From Epiperipatus broadwayi (Eukaryota > Onychophora > Udeonychophora > Euonychophora > Peripatidae), in assembly GCA_028023455.1 (NCBI GenBank), contig JAQFVV010006197.1, positions 20,581,254-20,645,253 of the forward strand: a stretch of DNA of 64,000 bases, given 5' to 3'. Of this stretch, positions 13,561 to 24,828 are shown in pieces (position 1 is the first letter of the stretch; each line of letters begins with the position of its first letter). The translations under genes and the position numbers were made by a program. The notes under the pieces are model-generated. The model was not told where the DNA came from. It did not search any database and worked only from the letters and a program-made list of their open reading frames with translations.

Positions 13561-15410
13561 TGTTTCAAAGCAAACTTTATTGAGTGTCAATTGGTTACAT
13601 CAAAAAAGTTTATACTAGGGTTATACAAACTTTTATGAAAAATTCTTTTTAATCTTGGTTTAGTCCTTGATTCTGAAAGTTACCTTGTTCAACCAAGTAA
13701 AAAACATTCATTGTTATGATGATTGGCCATCAATGAGGTTGCGTTATCTGATCTTATTTTTTTAAAATTATTTTTTTAAGAATACTAATTTTAGTCCTTG
13801 TCATAATGCTGACCACATTTTGAAGAGAAACTATGTTGCCATGAAAATACCTGTGGTGCAGAATACTGTCTCTATCCCTGATTTTTTTTTAGTTTGTTGT
13901 AGATATTGAGATGTCTTCTTGGATTGTTTCCAAATGTGAAGGTGCAATGGGTGCACCAATATGTGTAAAGCTGAAGGTTGCTGCACATAGTATTGATATT
14001 TCTGGTTTTTGTATGCATCTAGTATGTTACCTATTGTAGTACCATTTTATCTATAGTTGTTCTACATCATTAGTCACACTTTTTCTAGGACTAGATAATC
14101 ATATAGGAAGTGGGTTTGTGTTTCTTCCAATCTGTGACATATCATACATAATGGATCAATATTTAATGTTCTTTTCACATTAAAAACAATAAAAACACAT
14201 TTTTTTCTTTCCAAAAACTTTATTTTGTCATCATCATATATATACATTTAATTGTTTACTACATCCAACATTTCGACCATCTTATTTGTAATCATTTTCA
14301 AGAGATTTTCAATAGAAAAACATTTGATGTGTTAAATAAGTAAATGCATACATATAGTGATGATAAAATAAAGTTTTTAAAAAGAAAAAAGAAGAGTGTT
14401 TTTGATTGGTATTAATGTTAAAATAACATTATATATTTTATAAATCATATATATTTTTGAAAGAAAAAAGGTGTGTGCTGTTGTTAAAAAGTTTTTAATG
14501 GTGGTGATAATAAGTAAAATATATTTTGGATCAATATTTATGTAAAATCTTTTGTACTGAATAAAGTGTGTTGTTGGTATGGCATTCAGGTTAAGTTTGA
14601 TAATAAAATCAAAAAATTTTAAAACTTCCAAGCATTATCTTTTGACCTTGCTTAACAGTTGGCCATTATTTATTCCCAGCACTGTGGGTTGGTTATTCAC
14701 TGATTGGTCTGGAAATAGTAGATTTTGTATTTTCCAATATGTGTATTTATTTGTGTTTTTGTGTTGTATTGTTCCTTATGGGTCCACATATTTCAAGCAG
14801 GGTAGAGATGTAATTATACGGTGGGGGCAATTAGTGGGTATAATTTCTTTTATTACCTGTATCCCTGAAATATATCTAAATATAGCTATAAGCAGGTTTA
14901 CTGATTTTGGGTTTAAAACACTGCTATGACAGGTAATCCAAGACCATTCCAGTTTCTAAAGCAGTTAAGTTGTTTTTTGAGACGTCTACTCCTTTTTTTC
15001 CATAGTGGCTTGTTGAACAGTGAATTTATTGCTGTAATGAATGATTTTGTGAAATTTATTATTGGCAGATAGTAGGTGGTTTTGTCATAGAAAATCGATT
15101 GTATAATAATACTTTTTGAGATTGAGAGATAGGATTTTGAAAGTGCTTCTGTTTTAAGTTTGTTTTGTATTTTCTTTCTCATGTGATTCATGCCAAAGTG
15201 GAAAGGGAAACCCAGAAACATACCGGGTTTTCTTTGATATATCCATGTGTTTAATTTTCCCACAAATATTGCCCTTGCAGCTGACTTATTGGTGTTGACT
15301 TTTAGCCTGAAGTTTGCTCTATAATATTTTCTAATTTTCTGAAGTATGGTAATTGCTTTTTTGATTGTAGAAATACTGTAATATCTACTATTATTATTGT
15401 TATTGTTGTT
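13561..15410 (-). mobile_element. 5'-truncated LINE fragment (second family), interrupted
   Basis: Read on the minus strand, sequence from about 15,400 down to 13,561 encodes the reverse-transcriptase thumb and connection. It then shows a C-terminal Cys/His motif near 14,090-14,155 (CMICHRLEETQTHFLYDY, with the last expected Cys replaced by Tyr) and finally non-coding 3' sequence. A 190-bp foldback at 14,201-14,392 splits the C-terminal coding region. The 5' end is truncated into a small TTA/TTG-rich tract. The Cys/His block resembles that of the fragment at 30.8 kb (CMICKKEDETINHFRFRC), so these two probably belong to the same clade. Confidence 0.8.
14201..14392. mobile_element. Head-to-head pair of Penelope-like 3' tails (foldback)
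   Basis: The two arms are inverted copies of a tail ending CATATA..GATGATAAAATAAAGTTTTT, with an AATAAA-type signal. The left (minus-strand) arm also includes TTGAAAATGATTACAAATAA followed by GATGGTCGAAATG: a short run, a 5-bp stem (GATTA/TGGTC with G-T pairs) and then GAAA. This is the layout of the stem-loop found downstream of the GIY-YIG domain in Penelope-like elements. Both copies have their outer ends 3' and meet at truncated 5' ends in the middle. The insertion interrupts the coding region of the surrounding LINE fragment. Confidence 0.55.
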
Positions 15411-15440
15411 ATTATTATTATTGTTATTAAGTGCTTTCAA
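14913..15440 (-). pseudogene. LINE reverse transcriptase fragment (after catalytic motif)
   Basis: The frame starts with an Asn run derived from a TTA-type triplet tract, so its first 25 residues are not ancestral. After that it matches the region downstream of the FADD motif: KKAITILQKIRKYYRANF then RLKVNTNKS (typical of the S-G-L-K-x-N-x-x-K-S block), FVGKLNTW and FLGFPFHFG. The end, NWNGLGLPVIAVF, matches the widespread G-G-L-G-L-P-x-x-x-x-Y block of LINE connection regions. The reading frame then breaks, and further pieces continue at lower coordinates. No catalytic residues remain, so this is a relic. Confidence 0.8.
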
Positions 15441-15547
15441 TAGGAATACTTCTGCTGGTTATGAAAAAAAGTATTTTGCTTATTTATATATTTTCATCAT
15501 AGCATGTTTACACAATGCATTATGAAATGATGGATTATTGTTTTCAA

Positions 15548-15561
15548 ATCTGTGATCATAT

Positions 15562-15603
<42 letters not shown>

Positions 15604-15617
15604 ATATGATCACAGAT
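15548..15617. repeat. Small palindrome around a (TA)n core
   Basis: Arms TCTGTGATCATATTTATAAT and its reverse complement flank a pure TA run, giving a hairpin of about 22-bp arms plus TA. A second (TA)n run follows at 15,617-15,640. Confidence 0.8.
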
Positions 15618-15640
15618 ATATATATATATATATATATATA

Positions 15641-16689
15641 ATGTTGATGCTGCACAATTTAGTAATAATAAGACATTATATAATATTTAATATAAATATT
15701 ATTTCAAAAAACAAAAAAAAAGTAAAACAACAATGACAGAGCATGTTTAAAATAAGCTGAAAATACAAACAATGATTACTATTTGCCATACTACAAAATG
15801 TATAATAACCCTTTTTCTGATCTTCATCATTATTTATTAATAACAACTGAAGGATAAAAGCTTTCATTAATATATATCACAAGCCTAATTTTTCTTCTAA
15901 TGTTCCAGCACAAGAACCTCATCTTAGGATGTTTCCAAGAAGGTATTTTATGTTTTAATATCAATTTAAAAATTTTCTTGTTCATCACTTACCAACTTTT
16001 TTATACTAACCTGCATTTTATATATTTAAATTTTATAATAGCATCACAAATATGGGCTTGAGTCTATTTATTTTTTCCTACTGACGTTACTATCCCCAAT
16101 ATATTTCTTTTCATGTATTACTTGAAATAGTTTCCATTTTGTTAGTAAAATATTAGATTTATTTATTTAGCATAAGTAACTATTTTTAATAAATTTATAT
16201 TTATAAAAACTATTTATAACAAATTTTCAAATGTAATTTATTAATCATAACAGTGATTTATATTGGATTATAAATTACATTAAATTGTAAAAGGAAAAAG
16301 ATTAGAACGGATAATATAATGTATCTTTCTTAAAAATGGAGTTGAATTAAATATATGATTAAGAAAACATTAAAAATAATCAAAAGTAAGTTAATTACAA
16401 TATACATTGAAAACTAGTATTACATGAAAAGTAATATTAATCACATAAAAGAATTACAGTTTTAATAGTACATAAAATATAATCACAATCAAATACTTAC
16501 TATAGCGATGAAAACAAAACAAAACTACAGTATAGAAATATCTGCAGATACATGAATCCAGTTTCTATTTTAAATTTGCTGATGTTCTTTAGCAATTTAA
16601 AAAATGTGGAAATATAGTTAGTAACAAGATTGATATAAAGCTGTGATTATTTATTGTACATAGGAAGTATGTAAATACTTTTAGAGAAA
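15641..16689. other. AT-rich stretch, no gene recognised
   Basis: No coding similarity or paired repeat seen. The phrase at 16,640-16,690 (GTGATTATTTATT ... AAGTATGTAAATACTTTTA) recurs directly near 16,990-17,040 inside the next foldback. Confidence 0.5.
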
Positions 16690-17316
16690 GGCTTTATTCA
16701 ATATTATATACACCTTGAACATTTGTAAGAATCAAATGATGTCTTTTTTTGACCACAGAGAGACCCACCCCACATCAATGCAAGACAATGACTTTACAAA
16801 GACAAGAATGGCCATCCCATTCCTAACTAAACTCTAATCCATATAGGCCAGTCCAAAGCATCTTAACATAGGAGTGTAGACCTTTTAAGTCCATCATTTC
16901 CTCTACAAATTAACCTTCATAAAATTTTGAGACTCACAATGAGTTAATACCATGATCTTTATACTAGAAATACATAAAACAATGCAAAACTGTGGTTATT
17001 TATTAAACACATGGGAAGTATGTAAATATTTTTAGAAAGCCTTTCTCTAAAAGTATTTGCACATTTCCTATATATGTAGTATAGAGGAAATGGTGGATTT
17101 AAAAGGTAAAGAGACTAATGGCTTCATGCTCCCAGGTTGAAATGCTTTGGCCTATATAGGTGGGAGCTTGGATTAGGGATGAGATGGTCATTCTTGTCTT
17201 TGTAAATAGCTATTTTGTGTCTAGGTTTGGGGATCCCTCTGCGATGAAAAAAGGCATCGGTTGATTGTTATAAACATTCAAGGTGCATATGATAAAAATG
17301 AAAGCCTTTTTAAAAA
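16690..17316. repeat. Foldback element, about 625 bp
   Basis: The left arm (16,690-16,930) and right arm (about 17,060-17,316) are imperfect reverse complements. Examples are AGAATGGCCATCCCATTCCT with ATGAGATGGTCATTCTTG, and CACCTTGAACATTTG with AACATTCAAGGTGCAT. The arms run about 250 bp around a centre near 16,990. There is no coding capacity. It is one of several unrelated foldback families in the window. Confidence 0.75.
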
Positions 17317-17898
17317 GATTGATATAAGTGACTTTTTAATGAGAGATAATGAAGTATAAAATGTTGCCTTAAAGATAACATACATCATTTAAATTTGACT
17401 TGGTCATTCTCTTGGGAAGAAAGGAATTAATAGAAAGAAATATAATACTGATTATAGTAAAATCTATAATGATTGCAATCAAATAATTGATTTTCTACTA
17501 ACATTATTAATTTTTTTTTCTTTTATTGTGTGCACAGATTTGACAGTCGCTAATTAATTATGTTGTTAATAATTTATGTTTTCTCTAACTACAAAAATCA
17601 GAGAATGCTAAATTTCATTTCAAAAGCATAAGAGTATAAAAATTACATCTGGCCATGATTAAAATTATATAACTTACAAAGTAAAATTCAGCTGGATCTA
17701 AACAAAAATTTGTTTGGAGTTCACAAAAACTTCATTCTTACACTTTAATTTGTCAGTTATTTAAAGGATTTCTTGGATGAACATATGTAATTTTTTGATT
17801 TGAATTGTATCTTAGAAGATAAGCAATAAGTCTGATCTATTTAATAGCTTCACATAAATTATAGCTAAGAGATCATTTGTCTTCTGATATCTGCCAAT

Positions 17899-18432
17899 AA
17901 ACATCACATGATCACCTCCTCTTATGCTTGTGTATAACTGATATCTGGTAGAGGAGTGTGGGGAAAGTTGAAAGAAGAAATGGACTTGAGTGTAATATTT
18001 TTTTTTATGGTAATATTCAATTGTGTATTCAAAATTTTAACCTGAGTCCTTTCTGTGAATAAGGGCATAACATTTTCCAGTAGAATATGCTAGTAATAAC
18101 CTGTAAAATATTACCATTGCAACTGATATATCAGTTAGATTCTTAGCAAATGCTACTCTATCTTATCAATATTAATCATCTTTATCTAATTATTACAATA
18201 GTATTGTGATGAATTTTTTTCAGAATATTCTAAATAATAGTGCCACCTAGTGCAAACCCTAATAACCAGTAGATACTAACAGGTTGTTCATCAACATCCA
18301 CTGAATAAAGACCATTTAAGCACATTTCAGTATCTATTGGTTACTAGTGATTGCACTAGATGGCATTATTGTATGAAAAAAATGCTACTGCTTTAACAGC
18401 GTGAAAGTATAAGAAAAAATGATCATGTGGAA
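17899..18432. repeat. Foldback element, family Y (copy 1)
   Basis: The outer ends carry CATCACATGATC...TCTTATGCTT and an inverted counterpart (AGTATAAG...GATCATGTGG). An inner inverted pair at 18,240-18,370 reads GTGCCACCTAGTGCAAACCC against TGATTGCACTAGATGGCAT. The same blocks occur in the larger foldback at 23.16-24.1 kb. No protein-coding content is visible. Confidence 0.65.
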
Positions 18433-19660
18433 TATTAATAGTCTAATATTCTAAATTTATGCAATAAGCAGAAATACTTACAATAATAAATAATAATTTG
18501 TAAATCTAAAGCATAATGGTGACTTTCACTATTTTTTTTTTTTAATAATTTCATTTATTACTTGATATTTAAATAAAAGCAGTTATCTATCTTAGTGTCA
18601 TCTACAATAAACTTGACTAATTAGTGATTTCCATCTTCAGTTTGTTTTTGAATTTTGCCTTTACTATTAAAGCAAAAGTCAGAAACTGATCTAGGCATAA
18701 GGAATTAAATGCACTATTTGTTAATTATTGTTTACTCAAGCATACTATAGATAGCGCTTCAATAGGTATATTCTATATTATGCAACCAAAAGAAGTAAGT
18801 GATTTATCATTATAGAATACTTAGATAAAGTCTACCATGTCACTTTTAAATTAAGTTTATTCTTTTGATTTGTCTAATTTTTCTGTATAAGTTTAATGTT
18901 ATTAGAAAAATCTTGGATAGAAATGATAAACAGTGTCTTGCTGTAAAAAAAAAATATTGATTTGCTCTTTATTCTGACTATAATCCATCTCTGAATTAAT
19001 GCCTGTGTCATGTAGTAATATAGAGTAGTTATCAACAAAAAAAACATGATTTACTATTTAAAATATTATGTGTTTTATATCTTTGTTAATTATTTCCAAT
19101 ACTCTCCCTGCTATCACAAACTCTTCCAAAACACTTGGAAATATACATATGATATGACTTCACTAGTATGCATAATTTGAATCATTTCAAATGTTCCAGT
19201 AATGATTTTGTCATATTTAAAATAAAATTTAATGTTAGCACTGTCATCATGGATTAAGCTATGAAAACGATTATCATATTTCATATAATATTTCCTTAAT
19301 GTTTTAGTAGTTGAGTAGCTTAACTATATTGCTATGCAACATATATATCAATTCAGAAATAATACTGTAGGTTGCTTGGAGAAAGAACCAGCCACCTTTT
19401 TATTGGGTCACTCTATATAAAAGTCTAATAAGTATGTAATTTGTAATATCTGTTTTATCTTCCTTAAATATCAATATCACATAGATATTCTTTGAACAAT
19501 TGCCACATATTTATCATTTAATGTATAATTTTGAAACATTTTTTCCATTTTTTTGCTTGATAATTTTTCATTCTATATAGATTTAATTATAAATCTCATT
19601 TTTTAGATGAAAATATTTGGAATTTTATTTTCATATTTTTTATTTCTAAATATTTTTTTA
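18433..19660. other. AT-rich stretch, no gene recognised
   Basis: No coding segment, RNA gene or long paired repeat found. Confidence 0.5.
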
Positions 19661-20060
19661 TATAAGAGATTCAAACTCAGACTTTCACACAACCCTCAAC
19701 TCTCCAATGCCATCTCATATTGCTGACCCACCTGATCATACACATGTTGAAAAGATAAATAATCACCAATATATGTATTTCATGCTAAACCAGTAATCAT
19801 CAATTGGTCCAGATTACTATCCTCACACATATATACAATCAGTGCTCAGCTTTATATTAAGATAGCTAATCTTCATACCATAGCTAATCTTCATACTTTA
19901 ATGGACAGACTTCAAACTACTCCAACCCACAACTCTTCAGCCATCCATTTCATTGAAAATCTGATGATGGAACGTTCAAAGCCCATATTAGGTGAAAGTC
20001 TGAGTTCGAATCCCTTATATTACATTATATATGTGCAGGTGTGTGTAAGCTTGAACAGTG
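19661..20060. repeat. Foldback repeat, family X (copy 2)
   Basis: It begins GAGATTCAAACTCAGACTTT and ends AAAGTCTGAGTTCGAATCCC, followed by TGCAGGTGTGTGTAAGC. The arms share the AATAATCACCAATAT block of copy 1 only on the left. The right half is replaced by the TTATATTAAGATAGCTAATC and GCCATCCATTTCATTGAAAA segments that also occur in copy 3. An internal 20-bp phrase (TAGCTAATCTTCATAC) is duplicated. The right end contains a good Pol III B-box-like sequence (GAGTTCGAATCCC). Confidence 0.7.
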
Positions 20061-23000
20061 TATTAATTTAAATAATTTTTTGTAGAATTAATTATTTCAT
20101 AAACTTTTGCTGCTGTTCCTCTTTCTAATAAAAGTGTTATGGTATTTTCTTTTTTTATATCATCGTTATTTTTTTTTTGTGTCATTTTATTGAATTCTAG
20201 ATATACAGTTCTTCTATAGAGTCACTTTTAAATAATGTTATGTTATTTTTTTTGTTCATACATTGCCCCATTTTAATCAAAATCTATAGGTAAATTGCAG
20301 CGTTTTGTCAAAACTAATTTTCTCTATAAAAGGAACACTCACATTATACAATTTATATAAAAAAATTATGTTAATGATCCAAATTTCCACAACATCAAAG
20401 CCTTAATTTTTCTTGCAATTTTTTAGACTTAAAGAAGCAAAAGTAGTTTTTAGTTGCATGCATTAAGTTACTGCTTTGAATCTTAAGATTACACTGATGA
20501 AAACAATAGTCAAGAGACCAGGCTAGGGTTTTTAACATTCTACCACTGTTTTACCTGATATCTATTGACTACTTAAACATCTAGTGGGAGAAAGAGGAAC
20601 CGATTCTAGCATTTTCTATACGTTTTTTTTTTTTTTTTGTTAGTAATAAAGCATATTAAACATCTGTTTAAGGTTAAATGGAATTCCTGGAAAAATTATG
20701 ATTGTAGTACAGAAGTAAAGATTTGTAAAATGACCACAGTTTTAGCGTAAAAGGAAGTTTAGCAATTTACTCTATTTTGTACTAACAATTCTCTAATCTC
20801 TGATTGTGTTTTTACAATACAACTATCTTTCACTTTATCATCTCACTTTATTTAATATTCTTTTAAATGAACAATTTCAATCTTAAAACGTAATAAAGTT
20901 AACAGGGATCCAACATATTATATGCCTTTAGAATAAGTTGGATTTAAGATAAGGAAAAGCTGCTGAGAACCGTTTTTTTTTTTGACATTTTAAATTGAAA
21001 AAGAGCTCAAAGCTTTACTATCTTTATTACTTTAGTCTCAATTTATGATTTTGTTTGGAAAAATGGTCTTTTAAAAAAAATCTAAAATCTTTATACATAG
21101 GTAAATAATTAATTTATTTGATAAAATACTCTCCAATAGAAAAATTCAAGTGTCACTGAAAATGCATTCAGCTTTATGGTATAAAGATAATAAAAAAACA
21201 CGTTGTTATGCATGGAAGCAAAATAATTACATTTAAAGAGATAGGAAAACTAATATTAAATGATAATCATAATAAATCCCAAATTTTACTGGGCTTCCAT
21301 AAATTTAAATTCTTCATCTATTTTAATAAATTTTTAAAATAAAGCAGAAAAAATTACTTATCCTGATGACATTGCTTTGATCTTAGAAGAAAGATTTTTT
21401 TTAGAATTAATTATTAATAGATTTATTTCAAAGTCTGCCATTTAGATCCTAAACCACAAAGACAGTATGCACAACTTTTTATCTAAACAATAGGGGAAAA
21501 ACCTTGTATACTGAAAATTTTTTTTCAATAGTGGAATAAAATACAACTTTATGTCATGATTAGTGTGTTTTACCTTTTTTCCTTTAGATTAGATCTAGAA
21601 TAATTTTTCGAAATAATCTTTTTAGTAAAGTGGATGGTATTATATAGAGTTGAGTTGCAAATTCTCAAAGATGGCTATTTAACATAACCACATTCTATTG
21701 ATGAATACTTGGCCTTCTTTGAAGAACAATGATCACATTAAATTTCTGAATATGCAGTTAAATATTACCATAAGAAATATTTCAATTAACTTCTTTGCAA
21801 TGACTTTTCAGATATTCATTCTTCAGATAGCAGAAGACCAGTTGGCTTCCAGAAAATTTATAAAGACTATTAAGCAGATCAGATTTGCAACTAATTTAAG
21901 AAATACTTTAAGATCCTAAGGCATGTCTCATATCAATATTACATTTTATAAGAACCAAAATGGAACTTTTATATCAATCAAAAAATTATATCACAAAAAA
22001 TTGATTTTTTTGTGATGTTACAAACATTTTTATTTCTGGATTCAGCAATAAAATCAAATGGATTTGTTCTCTCCAGATTTTATTGGTATTATATCAACAG
22101 ATTCAGAATAATCTATTATCACTGAAGTCATAGCTTTTGACTTATATAATTATGACAAACATATCCCTTGAACAATATAATTAATGTCTTTTGAATGTAT
22201 AAATACTGAGAGAGTATTGATGGACTTAGTAAAGCTATTAATGAAGACATTTGCTTAAGAGACACCTCTACAGATAATATTTGTAAATACTTAAAAAAAA
22301 ACACACCCAAATAAATAAATATGAATAACAAGTCTTAAACAGAGATTATAAATAGGTAAATGCATTTATCAATTATATATTATTAATAAAAATAATTTAA
22401 TAAAAAACTATTTATTGTTTTTTATTTAAAAGTCAAACTATGAGTAATATTGTTTTTAAAACTTTTCTGCCACAATTATTGTTTTATAAAGTCTTCAATA
22501 GATTGCCTAGTTTAAGATTCCATTGTATTTCAGCTTTAATCATATTTTTCCAATGAAAGCAATCAATGTTGTATCTTTTTAGAATCATTATTGGAAGATC
22601 ATTATAAATGAGTATGACTATTTTAACTTAAAAAAAAAGAAAGAACGACAGTAGTAAAATAGTAGTAGTAATAATAATAACAACAATAATAAGGCTCTGC
22701 AGTATTTAATGCAGTTATAGAAGGGCAGATTCTGAGGTTCAAGATCCATGGATCACAACCAATTGTATTATTTTCAGTGCTCACACTTCTTGTGAATTCC
22801 TGAGTAATAAAATTAAATAAAAAATTTTATTATAGGGAGACTATTTTTATTTTGTTTGTCAACTTGATTGTTAGACTGCTAGATTGTTCTTTTTTTTTAC
22901 TGATTTAATTGTGTTGTAATGAAAGTGTCAGTTTTCTGTGCTATGTTCTGTATTTACACCATAGACATGATCTGACTTCTAGATAAATACTTTGCCTATG

Positions 23001-23161
23001 ATAAGCAATAATTTGATCCCATTTTTATCTGATTATTACATGAAAAGCAATTGTATAATTTTCTATATATAGCCTATATTTGCAGCCAAGAATATTTAAT
23101 TTTTTTTTTTTAGTCTGATTTTAAGATTTTTTAAAATATGAACTAGATTTGATGGCATACA
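20061..23161. other. AT-rich stretch, no gene recognised
   Basis: No recognisable gene. A short (AGT/AAT)n-rich run lies at 22,655-22,692 next to GAGGTTCAAGATCCATGGAT, whose reverse complement resembles the phrase before the (TTA)n tract at 10.3 kb. A perfect small hairpin (ATCACAAAAAA / TTTTTTTGTGAT) occurs near 21,990. Long frames at 21,698-21,919 and 22,128-22,331 show no family resemblance. Confidence 0.5.
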
Positions 23162-24107
23162 ATGTATTACTATCATAGCTAAACATCACATGATCTCCAT
23201 TTCTTATGCTTGCACATAACTGTTATTAAAACAGTCAAAACTCTCCATACAGTAGTGCCACTCAGTGCCATCCAGAGTAATCAATGGATGCCAGAAGGCT
23301 TGTGCAAAAAATCCCATCTAGTGCCTACTCATCCAATATCCCCAGATTAGTTTTTGGCTTGTGGCCTTTGCCAGTGAGAAGTCTTGGATCTGAGAGCACT
23401 GCACATAGATCTTAGGATCTAATTCAACCTTCCAGTAGCCACCTTTTATGTTTACTTAACTACAAAACTATGAGAATAAAATTGAAAACACAATATTTTC
23501 AATCTAAGCTAAATAGCTTATATAGTTATATGGATCTGAACTCAGTTCAGCACCCATACATTTTGGTGTCTTTCGCTATTTAACAACCATAGCCACCACT
23601 ATCCTATTAGGCAGGCACTGAGTGGCACTACTGTATTGAGAATTTTGCCTGTTTTAATAACAGTTATGTACAAGCATAAGAAATGGAGATCATGTTATGT
23701 TTAGTGGTTTAACACCAATCCTGCCTAATAGAATAGTGGTGGCAATAATTGTTAAACAGCCAAAGACACCAAAATGTATGGATGCTGAACTGAATTCAGA
23801 CCCATATGACTATAAAAGCTTTTGAGCTTAGATTGAAAATATTGTGTTTTCAATTTTATTCTCATAGTTTTGTACATAAGTAGAGATAAAAGGTGGTTGT
23901 TGGAGGGTTGCATTAGATTCTAAGATCTAATTGCAGTGTTCTCAGATCCAAGGCTTCTTACTGACTAAGGCCACAAGCCAGAAACTAGTCTGGGGATATT
24001 GGATGAGTAGGTACTAGATGGGGATTTTATGCACAAGCCTTCTGGCATCCATTGATTACTCTGGATGGCATTGAGTGACACTACTGTATAGAGTTTTACT
24101 ATCATAG
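23162..24107. repeat. Long foldback element, family Y (copy 2), about 945 bp
   Basis: Arms of about 350 bp (23,270-23,620 and 23,712-24,067) are close reverse complements. For example ATCCAGAGTAATCAATGGAT on the left pairs with ATCCATTGATTACTCTGGAT on the right. The terminal block (CATCACATGATCTCC...TAACTGTTATTAAAACAG) at the left end recurs inverted in the roughly 95-bp centre rather than at the right end, so the element is composite. No coding content is seen. DNA or RNA from this interval could fold into a very long hairpin. Confidence 0.85.
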
Positions 24108-24615
24108 CTATAACAATGGTTATACTACAATACAGAGTGAAAAAATGTGTTTATTAAATCTCATGTGAACTGATTAATAGATATATAAACTGTCATTGTG
24201 TGTGCATGCCACTTGAGAAATAAAAATTTCAAAGTTAAATGAAAAGTTAATTCATGCATATTTTCTTTGGAACATGTAAGAAAACTATAAATTACAATGT
24301 AAAGAAAGAAAGAAAAGTAGACTCAATGTGTTTAAAAAAATATCAAAATTTAAATCTTTTTTTAATCTGCTTTTCAAATGAAAGTTTTAATTAAACAACT
24401 TATCCATTTGGTACTTATGTATAATTCCTTCACTCTCTTCCCTGGGTAGTTTTTGATTAATTATCCATTTTCAGGAGTCATGTTTTAAATAATGTTACTA
24501 TTTATTTAAAAAAATGATTATCATATTAAATATTTCATTGAATTTTTTATTTAAAAAAAAAAGATTATAAAAACACAATAAAATTATAATATTTAATTTA
24601 TAAAGTGGAAACAGT

Positions 24616-24828
24616 ATTTGAAATTAAACTGAGAGACTGCAAACCTCTCGCTCTTATCTAAGTACTTCAGACTGGCTTGGATATATAGAAAGACAAGTAA
24701 GAGGAGGGTGGATGCTCTCTTCTTGTTAAATTCTCTGTCTTGTATTTACAATTAGATCGCTATTAATAACACCTGATTGGCTAATAAGCACTGCGAGAGG
24801 TTTGCAGTCTCTCAGTTTAATTTCAAAT
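24616..24828. mobile_element. 213-bp element with perfect 36-bp terminal inverted repeats
   Basis: The left terminus (24,616-24,651) begins ATTTGAAATTAAACTGAGAG and the right terminus (24,793-24,828) is its exact reverse complement over 36 bp. The interior, read on the minus strand, matches the repeats at 27,933 and 28,263 kb-scale positions: CCAATCAG, CAAGACAGAGA, TTTCTATATAT and AAGCCAGTCTGAAG occur in the same order. This is a non-autonomous, MITE-like element. I could not identify a convincing target-site duplication. Confidence 0.8.

Noticed and set aside
14579-14929. 116-codon plus-strand open frame with hydrophobic segments
   Set aside because: It is antisense to the LINE connection region on the minus strand, which has clear family motifs.
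19960-20000. CTGATGATGGAACG as a hammerhead core in family X
   Set aside because: No GAAA strand or helix II of proper length follows, and the family X copy at 36.2 kb does not preserve the needed pairing.
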